NCBI GenBank assembly: GCA_017415515.1
Contig: JAFQGI010000025.1
Coordinates: 1 to 61,435, forward strand
Length of the DNA stretch: 61,435 bases
Source: Clostridia bacterium
Lineage (GTDB): Bacteria > Bacillota > Clostridia > Oscillospirales > Acutalibacteraceae
Direction of reading: 5' to 3'
Part shown: positions 8,210 through 14,206 of the stretch, piece by piece
How the letters are laid out: every line of letters starts with the position of its first letter
How positions within the stretch are numbered: position 1 is the stretch's first letter
Notes under the pieces: model-generated
The model's database searches: none
The model's input: only the letters and a program-made list of their open reading frames with translations
What the model was told of the DNA's origin: nothing
Position numbers and translations under genes: made by a program

Positions 8210-9058
8210 ATGTTTGTGAACCGCGCCGACTTGGGCCAACCTCACGCAGATATTGTGAATACCGAATTGCCGCTTCTGGTTACAGCTACAGGCCAATATC
8301 GTATGGATGGCAAACCGGAAATGCCCACCCATCGCCCTGACGGACGAGGGGATTATCAACTCATTTATATCGCTACGGGATGCGGTCACTTTGTGCTGGA
8401 TGGCAATGAGCAAATCCTGCAAAAAGGAACCGCCATTTTGTATCGGCCTAACGTGGTGCAAAATTACACCTTTTACGGCAAGGATGACGCCGAATACTAT
8501 TGGTGTCACTTCACCGGTAGCGAAGTAGAAAAGTTGTTGTCTGATTGTCATATTGCAGAGGACAGAATGGTGTTTTCCGCAGGCACGTCCTCGGATTTTC
8601 AGTGGCTATTTTTGCAGATGATACGCGAACTTCAGTTGAAACAAAGCGGATACGATACCATCTTGCCTATGAATCTGCGACACATCCTGCTGCTCATTAG
8701 CCGTCAACAAGCGGAAGAAAAAGCAGTCGGCAATAAAATACTGGGCGAAATCGAAAACGCCATTCGCCATTTCAATATGCATTTCCACTGGGATATTGAA
8801 ATTAAGGAATACGCTCAGCAGCATTTGATGTCCCCTTATTGGTTCTCCCAAAACTTTAAAAAGGTCACCGGCTGTTCTCCCGCTCAGTATCTCATCTCCC
8901 TGCGTATGGCCCACGCCATGAATTTGCTGGATAATACCGACGATACCGTGGCGCAGATCGCCCTGGCAGTGGGGTATGATAACACCCAGTATTTTTACCG
9001 CCTATTCCGCAACCATACCGGTATGACTCCGGTTGAATATAAGCAGAGAAAACGATAA
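8210..9058 (+). CDS. AraC-family transcriptional regulator
   Basis: A 282-aa protein. The N-terminal half is a cupin-like sensor (MPTHRPDGRGDYQLIYIATG, then GHFVLDG, with RPNVVQNYTFYGKDDAEYYW). The C-terminal 100 residues hold two helix-turn-helix motifs: IEIKEYAQQHLMSPYWFSQNF with KVTGCSPAQYLISLRM, and DDTVAQIALAVGYDNTQYFY ending in the family box GMTPVEYKQ. Such proteins sense sugars or surface glycan fragments. It is divergent from the peptide/CBM operon across 220 bp, so it most likely controls that operon; the inducer is unknown. A hairpin terminator follows. Confidence 0.93.
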   Translation: MFVNRADLGQPHADIVNTELPLLVTATGQYRMDGKPEMPTHRPDGRGDYQLIYIATGCGHFVLDGNEQILQKGTAILYRPNVVQNYTFYGKDDAEYYWCHFTGSEVEKLLSDCHIAEDRMVFSAGTSSDFQWLFLQMIRELQLKQSGYDTILPMNLRHILLLISRQQAEEKAVGNKILGEIENAIRHFNMHFHWDIEIKEYAQQHLMSPYWFSQNFKKVTGCSPAQYLISLRMAHAMNLLDNTDDTVAQIALAVGYDNTQYFYRLFRNHTGMTPVEYKQRKR

Positions 9059-9071
9059 GGATTCCGAACAT

Positions 9072-9108
9072 AGAGAAAGGCTGGAGAGTTGTTCTCCAGC
9101 CTTTCTCT
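9072..9108. terminator. Bidirectional terminator between araC-type and recombinase genes
   Basis: A 16-bp perfect stem (AGAGAAAGGCTGGAGA / TCTCCAGCCTTTCTCT) separates the convergent genes and touches the recombinase stop codon. Confidence 0.85.
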
Positions 9109-9674
9109 TATGCCTCTCTTTTCGCACGGATCAACGTGCTTTTGCTGATACCAGTCATGGTGGTGATCTGGCGATAGGTCTTGCCTTCCGCCAGAAGTGA
9201 TAGAGCAAGGTCGATCTGCTCCGACGTAAACTTCTTCGGTCTGCCGTCCTTGAAACTCGGATCTTGCCTTGCAACCGCTTTTCCGGTCTGGGTGCGTTCA
9301 ACTATCATTCCCCTTTCATATTCGGCAAACGCAAGCATGACCGTCAGAATGAGGTTTCCCGTCAAGGTGTTCTCGATTAGTCCCATATTGAGAATGTGGA
9401 CTCTGATGCCTCGCTCAAAGAGTTCGCGTACCGTCTGCACTCCCTCGATTGCTGTTCTGGCAAATCGGTCGAGTTTGGACACCACCAAAGTGTCGCCCTC
9501 TTCGAGTTGCTCCAAGAGCGAAAGGAACTTCGGTCGCTCCATCGTCTTCCCCGTGAACGCCTCTTTGACTATCTCTTGGCATCCATACTTTTCGAGAGCC
9601 GTCACTTGGTCTTCGAGACTGTTTCCATCTCTTCCTTGAGTAGTAGTCGAGACGCGTGCGTAGCCGTAAATCAT
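9108..9674 (-). CDS. Serine recombinase (resolvase/invertase family)
   Basis: 188 aa. The N-terminal catalytic domain has YARVSTTTQ with the nucleophilic Ser, then [25 protein letters not shown] and [19 protein letters not shown]. The C-terminus is a small resolvase helix-turn-helix ([19 protein letters not shown]). This is the short resolvase/invertase architecture, not a large serine integrase. The start at 9674 (MIYGYARVS) has GGAGG 9 nt upstream and matches the family; longer forms reach back into an inverted repeat. It lies in a tyrosine-integrase island, so a role in dimer resolution or inversion is more likely than integration. A candidate recombination/operator site lies just upstream at 9702-9770. 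Confidence 0.92.
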   Translation of the reverse strand: MIYGYARVSTTTQGRDGNSLEDQVTALEKYGCQEIVKEAFTGKTMERPKFLSLLEQLEEGDTLVVSKLDRFARTAIEGVQTVRELFERGIRVHILNMGLIENTLTGNLILTVMLAFAEYERGMIVERTQTGKAVARQDPSFKDGRPKKFTSEQIDLALSLLAEGKTYRQITTMTGISKSTLIRAKREA

Positions 9675-9701
9675 AGCAATTTTCCTCCATTTCGTGACAC
9701 T

Positions 9702-9770
9702 AAGTTCTGACACCGATTTTGGATTTTTGGTCCGGTGTTTTGGCACCATCCGCCATCGGTGTCAGAACTT
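9702..9770. repeat. 16-bp inverted repeat upstream of the resolvase gene
   Basis: AAGTTCTGACACCGAT (9702-9717) and its exact reverse complement (9755-9770) enclose 37 bp that contain further short GGTGTTTTGGCACC-like symmetry. Resolvase-family recombinases often act at sites directly upstream of their own genes, so this is a candidate res site that could also serve in autoregulation. Confidence 0.6.
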
Positions 9771-9793
9771 TTGAGTTTTGGTGCGGTTCTCGA

Positions 9794-10069
9794 TTAGGCA
9801 ATCGAGAACCGTCTGCTGGTCACTTGCTTGGTGAAGGCTTTGTACAAATCACCGTGCACCTTCTTGAAGGAAGTGCTATCGAAACGATTGGACAGCACCG
9901 AAGTCCAGCGGATGATGTAAGTGCCGACTTCCATCTCTTCGGTGTTGTTGTTCAGCATCTCTTCTTTGATTCTGTCGCGGAGTGCCTCGGCCTCCGCCTG
10001 AGCCTCAGCGATGATGTTCTCCCACTCGGAAAGGGCCTCGATTTTTGCAATCAGTTCGTTCTTAGACAT
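9794..10069 (-). CDS. Small acidic coiled-coil protein of mobile elements, function unknown
   Basis: 91 aa. Residues 1-50 are a charged, Ala/Glu-rich helix (SEWENIIAEAQAEAEALRDR). The second half reads YIIRWTSVLSNRFDSTSFKK and ends in TKQVTSRRFSI. The shape and the 'RWTxVxSxRFDxxxFKK...RRFxI' pattern recur in small proteins of Clostridial phages and conjugative islands, some linked to Gam-like or nuclease-inhibitor genes; I can only call it conserved hypothetical. AAAGGAG precedes the ATG. Its promoter (10119-10147) is overlapped by one of three 18-bp operators, so it is under the divergent Cro-like regulator. Confidence 0.7.
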   Translation of the reverse strand: MSKNELIAKIEALSEWENIIAEAQAEAEALRDRIKEEMLNNNTEEMEVGTYIIRWTSVLSNRFDSTSFKKVHGDLYKAFTKQVTSRRFSIA

Positions 10070-10118
10070 AATGTTGTTCTCCTTTGTTGTTGATATTGTG
10101 TTCGTTTGAACTGTCTTT

Positions 10119-10147
10119 ATTATACACTAATTCTCGTGTATTGTCTA
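10119..10147 (-). promoter_or_regulatory. Promoter of the coiled-coil gene
   Basis: Minus-strand TAGACA (10142-10147), 17-bp spacer, TATAAT (10119-10124). The spacer is filled by operator 1. Confidence 0.75.
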
Positions 10148-10209
10148 TTGACATAGTACACGAATGTTGGTGTATCTTTTTGTGCACATTGTACACTTGA
10201 TTTCGTGTA
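10123..10209. promoter_or_regulatory. Three 18-bp operators TACAC-N8-GTGTA
   Basis: TACACTAATTCTCGTGTA (10123-10140), TACACGAATGTTGGTGTA (10157-10174) and TACACTTGATTTCGTGTA (10192-10209). Starts are 34 and 35 bp apart. Site 1 sits in the leftward promoter and site 3 covers the -35 of the rightward promoter, the layout of a lysogeny-type switch. The obvious ligand is the HTH protein encoded at 10254. Confidence 0.85.
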
Positions 10210-10224
10210 TATTTGTGGTATAAT
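10197..10224 (+). promoter_or_regulatory. Promoter of the Cro/CI-like gene
   Basis: TTGATT (10197-10202), 16-bp spacer, TATAAT (10219-10224). The -35 lies inside operator 3. Confidence 0.75.
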
Positions 10225-10253
10225 GATAGTATCATGGGAAAGGAGTCTTCATT

Positions 10254-10457
10254 ATGGGTTTGCAGTACAAAATGGATGTGGTTTCCGCACTGAAAGAGAA
10301 AGGAATCACATCTTATAAAATCAGAAGCGAGAAGTTGCTCAGCGAATCGACTCTCCAGAAGTTGAGAAAAGGTGAAGGTGTGTCTTGGGACAACCTCGAA
10401 ACACTGTGCCGTCTCTTGGAGTGCCAGCCGTCGGATCTGATAGAGTACGTGGAGTGA
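10254..10457 (+). CDS. Cro/CI-type HTH regulator of the island
   Basis: 67 aa, almost entirely one XRE-type helix-turn-helix domain: MDVVSALKEKGITSYKIRSE, then LLSESTLQKLRKGEGVSWDN with LETLCRLLECQPSDLIEYVE. This is the small HTH_26-like class. It has no second domain. It is transcribed away from the coiled-coil gene across three TACAC-N8-GTGTA operators, so it most likely represses both promoters, including its own, and sets the island's quiet or active state. The start follows AAAGGAG at good spacing. Confidence 0.88.
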   Translation: MGLQYKMDVVSALKEKGITSYKIRSEKLLSESTLQKLRKGEGVSWDNLETLCRLLECQPSDLIEYVE

Positions 10458-10654
10458 CGGTGGGGGATGGGTTTCGGGAAGTTCAGCTGAAATTTGCGTT
10501 TTTGCGGTTTGGTCTGGCCCACAAAAATCCCCACAGCATTTTTGATCCGGAGGACGGTCTTTGTGGGCGTTCTCGAAAGAATGGAATCTCTCCGTGATCA
10601 CGGGGAAAACGAAGAAAACGGCGACCGTCTCCAATACGGAGTGGTCGCCGTTTA
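10458..10654. other. Gene-free stretch ending in a terminator
   Basis: No credible gene on either strand apart from the hairpin at 10616-10653. Confidence 0.6.
10616..10653. terminator. Bidirectional hairpin terminator
   Basis: The stem AAACGGCGACC / GGTCGCCGTTT sits between the HTH gene and the convergent amber-interrupted small gene, ending 1 nt from the latter's stop codon. Confidence 0.8.
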
Positions 10655-10786
10655 TCATTTGAAGTCTTTGAAGATGTCGTCGAGTGCTTGGTCGATGGTC
10701 TTTTTCAAACTCTTGCGAATGACGTCGTATAGCATCATTTCAATCAGACTTTCCTATTTCTTGCGTTTCTTCTTTTTGTCGCTCAT
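10655..10786 (-). pseudogene. 43-codon small gene with an in-frame TAG at codon 11
   Basis: It starts with an ATG that overlaps the TGA of the upstream gene (ATGA), so translation is probably coupled. It reads MSDKKKKRKK, TAG (10754-10756), then ESLIEMMLYDVIRKSLKK and TIDQALDDIFKDFK to a TGA directly before a terminator. The frame stays open after the TAG and forms a sensible amphipathic helix, and Gln would fit the position (CAG to TAG is one change). Either it is a 10-aa peptide, a recently broken gene, or a gene read through at TAG. The island's other amber-bearing gene makes the last worth testing. Confidence 0.55.
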
Positions 10787-10977
10787 TTTTTCACCTTACC
10801 TTCGATAACGATGTTCATGGGTTCGTCGTCTTCCTCTCGGCTCTCGGCAAATTTGCGTTGTCGAGCACGCACTTGCTCGGCATAGTTTTCCCAAGCGGAT
10901 TTGCCGTTGAGCGCATGCCAAATGCGGTCTGGGACTTTACCTGCCTCGCGAGCACGGATGAGTTCTTGATTGGGCAT
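10783..10977 (-). CDS. 64-aa mobile-element protein of unknown function
   Basis: MPNQELIRAREAGKVPDRIW, then HALNGKSAWENYAEQVRARQ and an acidic, basic-ended tail. The ATG at 10977 has GAAAGGAGG at the right distance; longer in-frame starts run through untranslated-looking sequence. It is soluble, highly charged and has no recognised domain. It forms a two-gene unit with the amber-containing small gene through an ATGA overlap. Upstream lies an inverted repeat GACGGGC/GCCCGTC at about 11030-11083 that might be a long-loop hairpin in its leader. Confidence 0.65.
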   Translation of the reverse strand: MPNQELIRAREAGKVPDRIWHALNGKSAWENYAEQVRARQRKFAESREEDDEPMNIVIEGKVKK

Positions 10978-11088
10978 GTGTTGCCCTCCTTTCTTGTGGA
11001 TTTCTCTCATAAAATAATAAAAGACGGGCAAGTCCGATGAATGGGTATTGACCAATAATGCCGACAACCCAGACCGACGCCCGTCGCT

Positions 11089-11117
11089 TTGATTTTCTTG
11101 TAAATTTTTGGTATAAT
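11089..11117 (+). promoter_or_regulatory. Promoter of the amber-interrupted replication-type gene
   Basis: TTGATT (11089-11094), 17-bp spacer, TATAAT (11112-11117), then AAAAAGGAG and ATG at 11180. Confidence 0.8.
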
Positions 11118-11179
11118 GTATGTAGTAAAAGGGAGAAAATCCCTTCCAGAAATTTAAGAGAAAAAGGAGAAATGCAATT

Positions 11180-11767
11180 ATGCCCAATCAACAAAATGAG
11201 CAATTTTATACCGTCCCCAATTAGAGGGTGGTAAAGGTAAACAAAGAGGAACTCGGAGGCAACTTTTTAGGTGTCAACAATGAAGTGTGGTCGGCGGCGG
11301 CACGTGACCTCGGTGCCCACGCTCTGATGTTGTATCTGTACTTCGCCGCCAACAGAAACGGTTATTCGTTTGCTTTGTCTCCGGCGGCTATCCAATAGGC
11401 CATCGGAATGCCTCGTTCCACCTATCGAGACCAGTTTGTCAAACTGGTGAGCAAAGGGTATCTGGTTCAGACCGGAGGCAACACCTTTGCTTTTTATGAG
11501 AAACCGCAACCGCGTGTCGTTCAACCCAATTTGAATACGGTGGCGGCAACCGGACGCTCATTTGAAGAGTGCACGATAACCGCTATCCCCACCACGGATA
11601 CCGTTAATTCAAGAACGGAATGGAACAGAGAAATAAATAATAGAGAGTTTCAAGATAATGGTTGGATAAATATTAGAGAGGTTGGAGCCTCTGGGGACTT
11701 CATCCCGGCACCAGAAGAGAAAGAAAGAGAGGGCGCTGCGGATTGGCAGCGCGAGTTTATTTTCTGA
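11180..11767 (+). pseudogene. Winged-helix (replication-type) gene with two in-frame TAG codons
   Basis: 195 codons from ATG (AAGGAG upstream) to TGA, with TAG at codons 15 (11222-11224) and 73 (11396-11398) and no TAA, TGA or frameshift. The reading is MPNQQNEQFYTVPN-TAG-RVVKVNKEELGGNFLGV... then FALSPAAIQ-TAG-AIGMPRSTYRDQF. The middle is a typical wHTH (AARDLGAHALMLYLYFAANR; MPRSTYRDQFVKLVSKGYLV) like that of replication/regulatory proteins of Clostridial mobile elements. Gln suits both positions. A good promoter, ribosome binding site and terminator are intact, which is unusual for a dead gene. Either CAG-to-TAG decay or amber read-through. Confidence 0.75.
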
Positions 11768-11770
11768 TAT

Positions 11771-11801
11771 GTAGGGGGCGTGCTTCGGCACGCTCCTTTT
11801 T
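11771..11801 (+). terminator. Terminator of the amber-interrupted gene
   Basis: GCGTGC-TTCG-GCACGC core with flanking pairs (about 11 bp), a UUCG tetraloop and TTTTT. Confidence 0.88.
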
Positions 11802-11822
11802 GTATACGCTTTTGGAGGGAAT

Positions 11823-12254
11823 TTAAGCCGCGCGATCGAGGTAACGCGGCACTTTCGTCATGACGGTCGTGCCGTCCTCCTCGGCGAAGAACATCCGCAG
11901 AGCATAGCAATCCGGAAACTGCTTAAAGAACCAAGAGCGAACGTAGGCATAGGGACTCTTTTCTTTCTTGGACTCCTCTTGGACCAGAGCAAAGGTGGTC
12001 AACAACTCCTCGGCATGATCCTGCACTCGAATATAGCGCTCCATATTCTTGTAGGTCAGACGGCGAGAGTGATGAGGCGCCTTTGCCTTGCGACCCGATT
12101 CCACAACCAACTTCATGCCAGGGTTTTCAGCGAGAATTTCACGCACTTTGTTATACTCAGGCGAGCCGTGCTCATTCGCCATACGACTGCATTTGTAGTT
12201 TAGGGTCAGAGTGTTTTTTGCCAGATCAATCTTAAAAGTGAAGTGCTTATCCAT
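11823..12254 (-). CDS. Island protein of unknown function, paralogue 1
   Basis: 143 aa, starting MDKHFTFKIDLAKNTLTLNY. It shares order and motifs with the next gene upstream: a short beta-rich start, G(S/T)PE(Y/F) followed by a P-G-(M/I)-x-(L/M)-V-V strand, YxxMExYI, a helix ending in EE/MKKV, then a R-Y-V/A-W-F-x-x-x-FP motif. The pair are clearly ancient duplicates; I recognise no named domain. It is rich in Lys, Glu and aromatic residues and looks soluble. It is the distal gene of a two-gene unit. Stop TAA. Confidence 0.75.
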   Translation of the reverse strand: MDKHFTFKIDLAKNTLTLNYKCSRMANEHGSPEYNKVREILAENPGMKLVVESGRKAKAPHHSRRLTYKNMERYIRVQDHAEELLTTFALVQEESKKEKSPYAYVRSWFFKQFPDCYALRMFFAEEDGTTVMTKVPRYLDRAA

Positions 12255-12273
12255 TTTTGTTATCTCCTTTCAA

Positions 12274-12687
12274 TTACGCGGACTTCTTTTCGGGCATGGA
12301 AACGACCTTGCTGCTCTCTGCAGCCTGCTCATCTTCTTGGAAGATGTCAGAGGTCTTGTAATTGGGGAACATGCTCTCAAACCAAGCCAGCACATAACGA
12401 TGGGGGTTGCGCTGAATCTTGGAGCGCTCACGCACTTTCTTCATCTCAGCGAGAATCGCCTCGGCGTTATCGAAAGTGTTGATGTACTTCTCCATCTTCG
12501 CATAGGTGGTGTTGTAGATGTCGCTCGTGCGATTAGACTTCACAACAACCATCGTGATACCGGGGAACTCGTTGCGAATCTCACGCCACTGACGGAACTC
12601 AGGAGTACCGTAGATGGTGGCTTGCTTCTGGAAAGCCTTGGTGACGATAGCCTCATTGGTTTCGAAGTTGATTTTGACAGTTTTCAT
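12274..12687 (-). CDS. Island protein of unknown function, paralogue 2
   Basis: 137 aa from ATG at 12687 (MKTVKINFETNEAIVTKAFQ); a TTG nine bases earlier is a weaker start given AAAGGA placement. It contains GTPEFRQWREIRNEFPGITM, MEKYINTFDNAEAILAEMKK and RYVLAWFESMFPNY. The same scaffold is seen in the protein at 11823-12254, 19 bp downstream, which suggests a tandem duplication. A minus-strand TATAAT at 12768-12773 is the likely -10. Function unknown; such paired small proteins are common in integrative elements near replication genes. Confidence 0.75.
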   Translation of the reverse strand: MKTVKINFETNEAIVTKAFQKQATIYGTPEFRQWREIRNEFPGITMVVVKSNRTSDIYNTTYAKMEKYINTFDNAEAILAEMKKVRERSKIQRNPHRYVLAWFESMFPNYKTSDIFQEDEQAAESSKVVSMPEKKSA

Positions 12688-12840
12688 TTGGATCAATTCC
12701 TTTCATAAATATAATTTTAATTTTCGTTCAGTGGAGGGCTCTGTCGTTCCCTTCACCTTACACACACATTATAGCACACCACCCCGAAAGTGCGCTCCCA
12801 TAATGTGGAGCGGACTAAAATTTTTCAAAAATATAAAAAG

Positions 12841-12870
12841 AAAAAGGCAGGTTTTTCACCTGCCTTTTTT
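12841..12870 (-). terminator. Terminator of the island integrase
   Basis: AAAAAGGCAGGT, a short loop and ACCTGCCTTTTTT lie 19 nt after the integrase TGA. The run of A and T on either side makes it bidirectional. Confidence 0.9.
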
Positions 12871-12888
12871 CGTGTGCTCGAACCGTCC

Positions 12889-13836
12889 TCAACGACGGCG
12901 CAAAGAGATGGTTTCGTCCCGCCTCCGCATCTGCTCCAGAGGGGAAACGTTATCGAAGTTCCGCACGATGTCCACGTTAAACACCGCGCAATAATGCTTG
13001 GTCATATCCAACGTACTGTGTCCCAATATCTTTTGGAGGGTGAACGCGTCCCCTCCGCAATCAAGGAGATACTTGCGAGCAAACGTGTGTCGGAACATGT
13101 GCAAACTGGTCTTTTGGATGCCGCGTGCCGTATTGTACCGCACGATAGCCGACCGCAAGCACCCCTCGGACATGGGCGTGCCGGTCTCGGTGCAGAAGAG
13201 CGCGTCGCACTCCTCACCACCACGAAAACGGAGATACTCACGGAGAATGCGAATCATCGCCCCGCACAAAGGGACGACTTGCGCCCGATGGTTTTTGTTG
13301 TGTCGGTAGTGGATGAGTCCGTTCTCCAAGTCCACGTCACGGATCTGGATGGCGCGTACCGTCGCCGCACGACTCCCACTGTTCAGCAGAAAGTTGATAA
13401 TCACCCAGTCGCGATATTCGCCGAAAGAACACTTGCGTATGTCCGGCTTTTGGAGGAGTACTTCCAGCTCCTTGTCGGTGTAGGTGTCCTTCACCGTCTC
13501 TTCGCCACGGTAGATGGGGATATTCAGTGACGTAATCCCCTCTTGATTGCACCACGACAGAAAGGATTTGAGCATTTTGGTGTAGCTGTTGATACTATTG
13601 GGGGACAGTCCGGCGTCTCTCATGCTCGCTATCATCTTGTCTAAGTCCGATTTACACAGATCTACAATGTCTTGCTCTACGTTTAGATGTCGCGACACTG
13701 CCTGAAAGTGATTGACATAACTGTGTATTGTTTTGTTCACCAGTCCTTTGGCTCTCTTGGCACTGATGAATTCGGCAAAGACGTTCGCCACGGTATTGCC
13801 TTGCTGAAGTTTGATTCTTGCCATAATTTCATGCAC
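12889..13836 (-). CDS. int: Tyrosine recombinase (integrase) of the tRNA-Pro island
   Basis: 315 aa. An N-terminal SAM-like core-binding domain (TVANVFAEFISAKRAKGLVN through about residue 105) is followed by the catalytic domain: first Arg in NSGSRAATVRAI, Lys region in HYRHNKNHRAQVVPL, HMFRHTFA with His and Arg, and GHSTLDMTKHYCAVF with His and nucleophilic Tyr. It is XerC-like in size. It lies 95 bp from the 3' end of tRNA-Pro, the normal place for an integrase acting on that tRNA, and three copies of the 16-mer TGCAC(T/G)C(T/C)TGACTTTT at the two island ends are candidate arm sites. The start codon itself adjoins one arm site, so binding could limit its own expression. Confidence 0.95.
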   Translation of the reverse strand: MHEIMARIKLQQGNTVANVFAEFISAKRAKGLVNKTIHSYVNHFQAVSRHLNVEQDIVDLCKSDLDKMIASMRDAGLSPNSINSYTKMLKSFLSWCNQEGITSLNIPIYRGEETVKDTYTDKELEVLLQKPDIRKCSFGEYRDWVIINFLLNSGSRAATVRAIQIRDVDLENGLIHYRHNKNHRAQVVPLCGAMIRILREYLRFRGGEECDALFCTETGTPMSEGCLRSAIVRYNTARGIQKTSLHMFRHTFARKYLLDCGGDAFTLQKILGHSTLDMTKHYCAVFNVDIVRNFDNVSPLEQMRRRDETISLRRR

Positions 13837-13876
13837 TCCTGACTTTTGGATTTGTGATGAAAAGTCAAGCGTGCAG
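13832..13876. promoter_or_regulatory. Inverted pair of integrase arm-type sites
   Basis: TGCACTCCTGACTTTT (13832-13847) and, inverted, TGCACGCTTGACTTTT (13861-13876). A third copy is at 1624-1639 at the other island end. Confidence 0.7.
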
Positions 13877-13898
13877 TAAAAAGGCGTTCAGATATAGA

Positions 13899-13931
13899 AA
13901 AAAGCCGTAACTCCTAAGAGTTACGGCTTCT
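13899..13931 (-). terminator. Island-supplied terminator downstream of tRNA-Pro
   Basis: A stem of about 12 bp (AAGCCGTAACTC / GAGTTACGGCTT) directly after the tRNA CCA replaces the chromosomal terminator that was displaced to 1466-1503. Confidence 0.8.
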
Positions 13932-13977
13932 TGGTCCGAGTGGCGAGACTTGAACTCACGGCCTCTTGACCCCCAGT
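13931..13977 (-). repeat. Integrase-proximal attachment site copy
   Basis: 47 bp identical to 1502-1548, running from the anticodon loop to one base past CCA within tRNA-Pro. Confidence 0.92.
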
Positions 13978-14007
13978 CAAGCGCGCTACCAACTGCGCCA
14001 CACCCGG
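13932..14007 (-). tRNA. tRNA-Pro(GGG)
   Basis: 76 nt with encoded CCA. The acceptor CCGGGTG pairs with CACTCGG (one G-U), D loop AGTTGGTAGC, anticodon stem CTTGA/TCAAG with loop CTGGGGG, so the anticodon is GGG, and a T arm with GAGTTCAAGTCTC. The gene is intact; its 3' 47 bases are duplicated at 1502-1548, so it is the integration target of the island and has been restored by it. Confidence 0.97.
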
Positions 14008-14024
14008 ATGCGATTGCAAGCGGT

Positions 14025-14053
14025 ATTATAGCACGGCGTTCCGTAAAATGCAA
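14025..14053 (-). promoter_or_regulatory. Promoter of tRNA-Pro
   Basis: Minus-strand TTGCAT (14048-14053), 17-bp spacer, TATAAT (14025-14030), 17 nt before the tRNA 5' end. Confidence 0.85.
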
Positions 14054-14113
14054 GCATTATTTTTATTTTGTTTAAAAATTTTTAGCTTTTCGGTTTTTGG
14101 CGGTGATTTTCTA

Positions 14114-14142
14114 TTGTATATACCCCTTTTTTATGCTATACT
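14114..14142 (+). promoter_or_regulatory. Promoter of typA
   Basis: TTGTAT (14114-14119), 17-bp spacer, TATACT (14137-14142), about 65 nt before the start codon. Confidence 0.75.
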
Positions 14143-14206
14143 AACGCAGAAAATGGGGCAATAGGTGCCCTCACAACAAATCCCACAAAGATAGGAAGCG
14201 AAACGT

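Noticed and set aside
1549-13930. Suppressor tRNA with CTA anticodon inside the island
   Set aside because: Looked for T-arm plus anticodon-stem patterns in the gaps and saw none; if one exists it is elsewhere in the genome.
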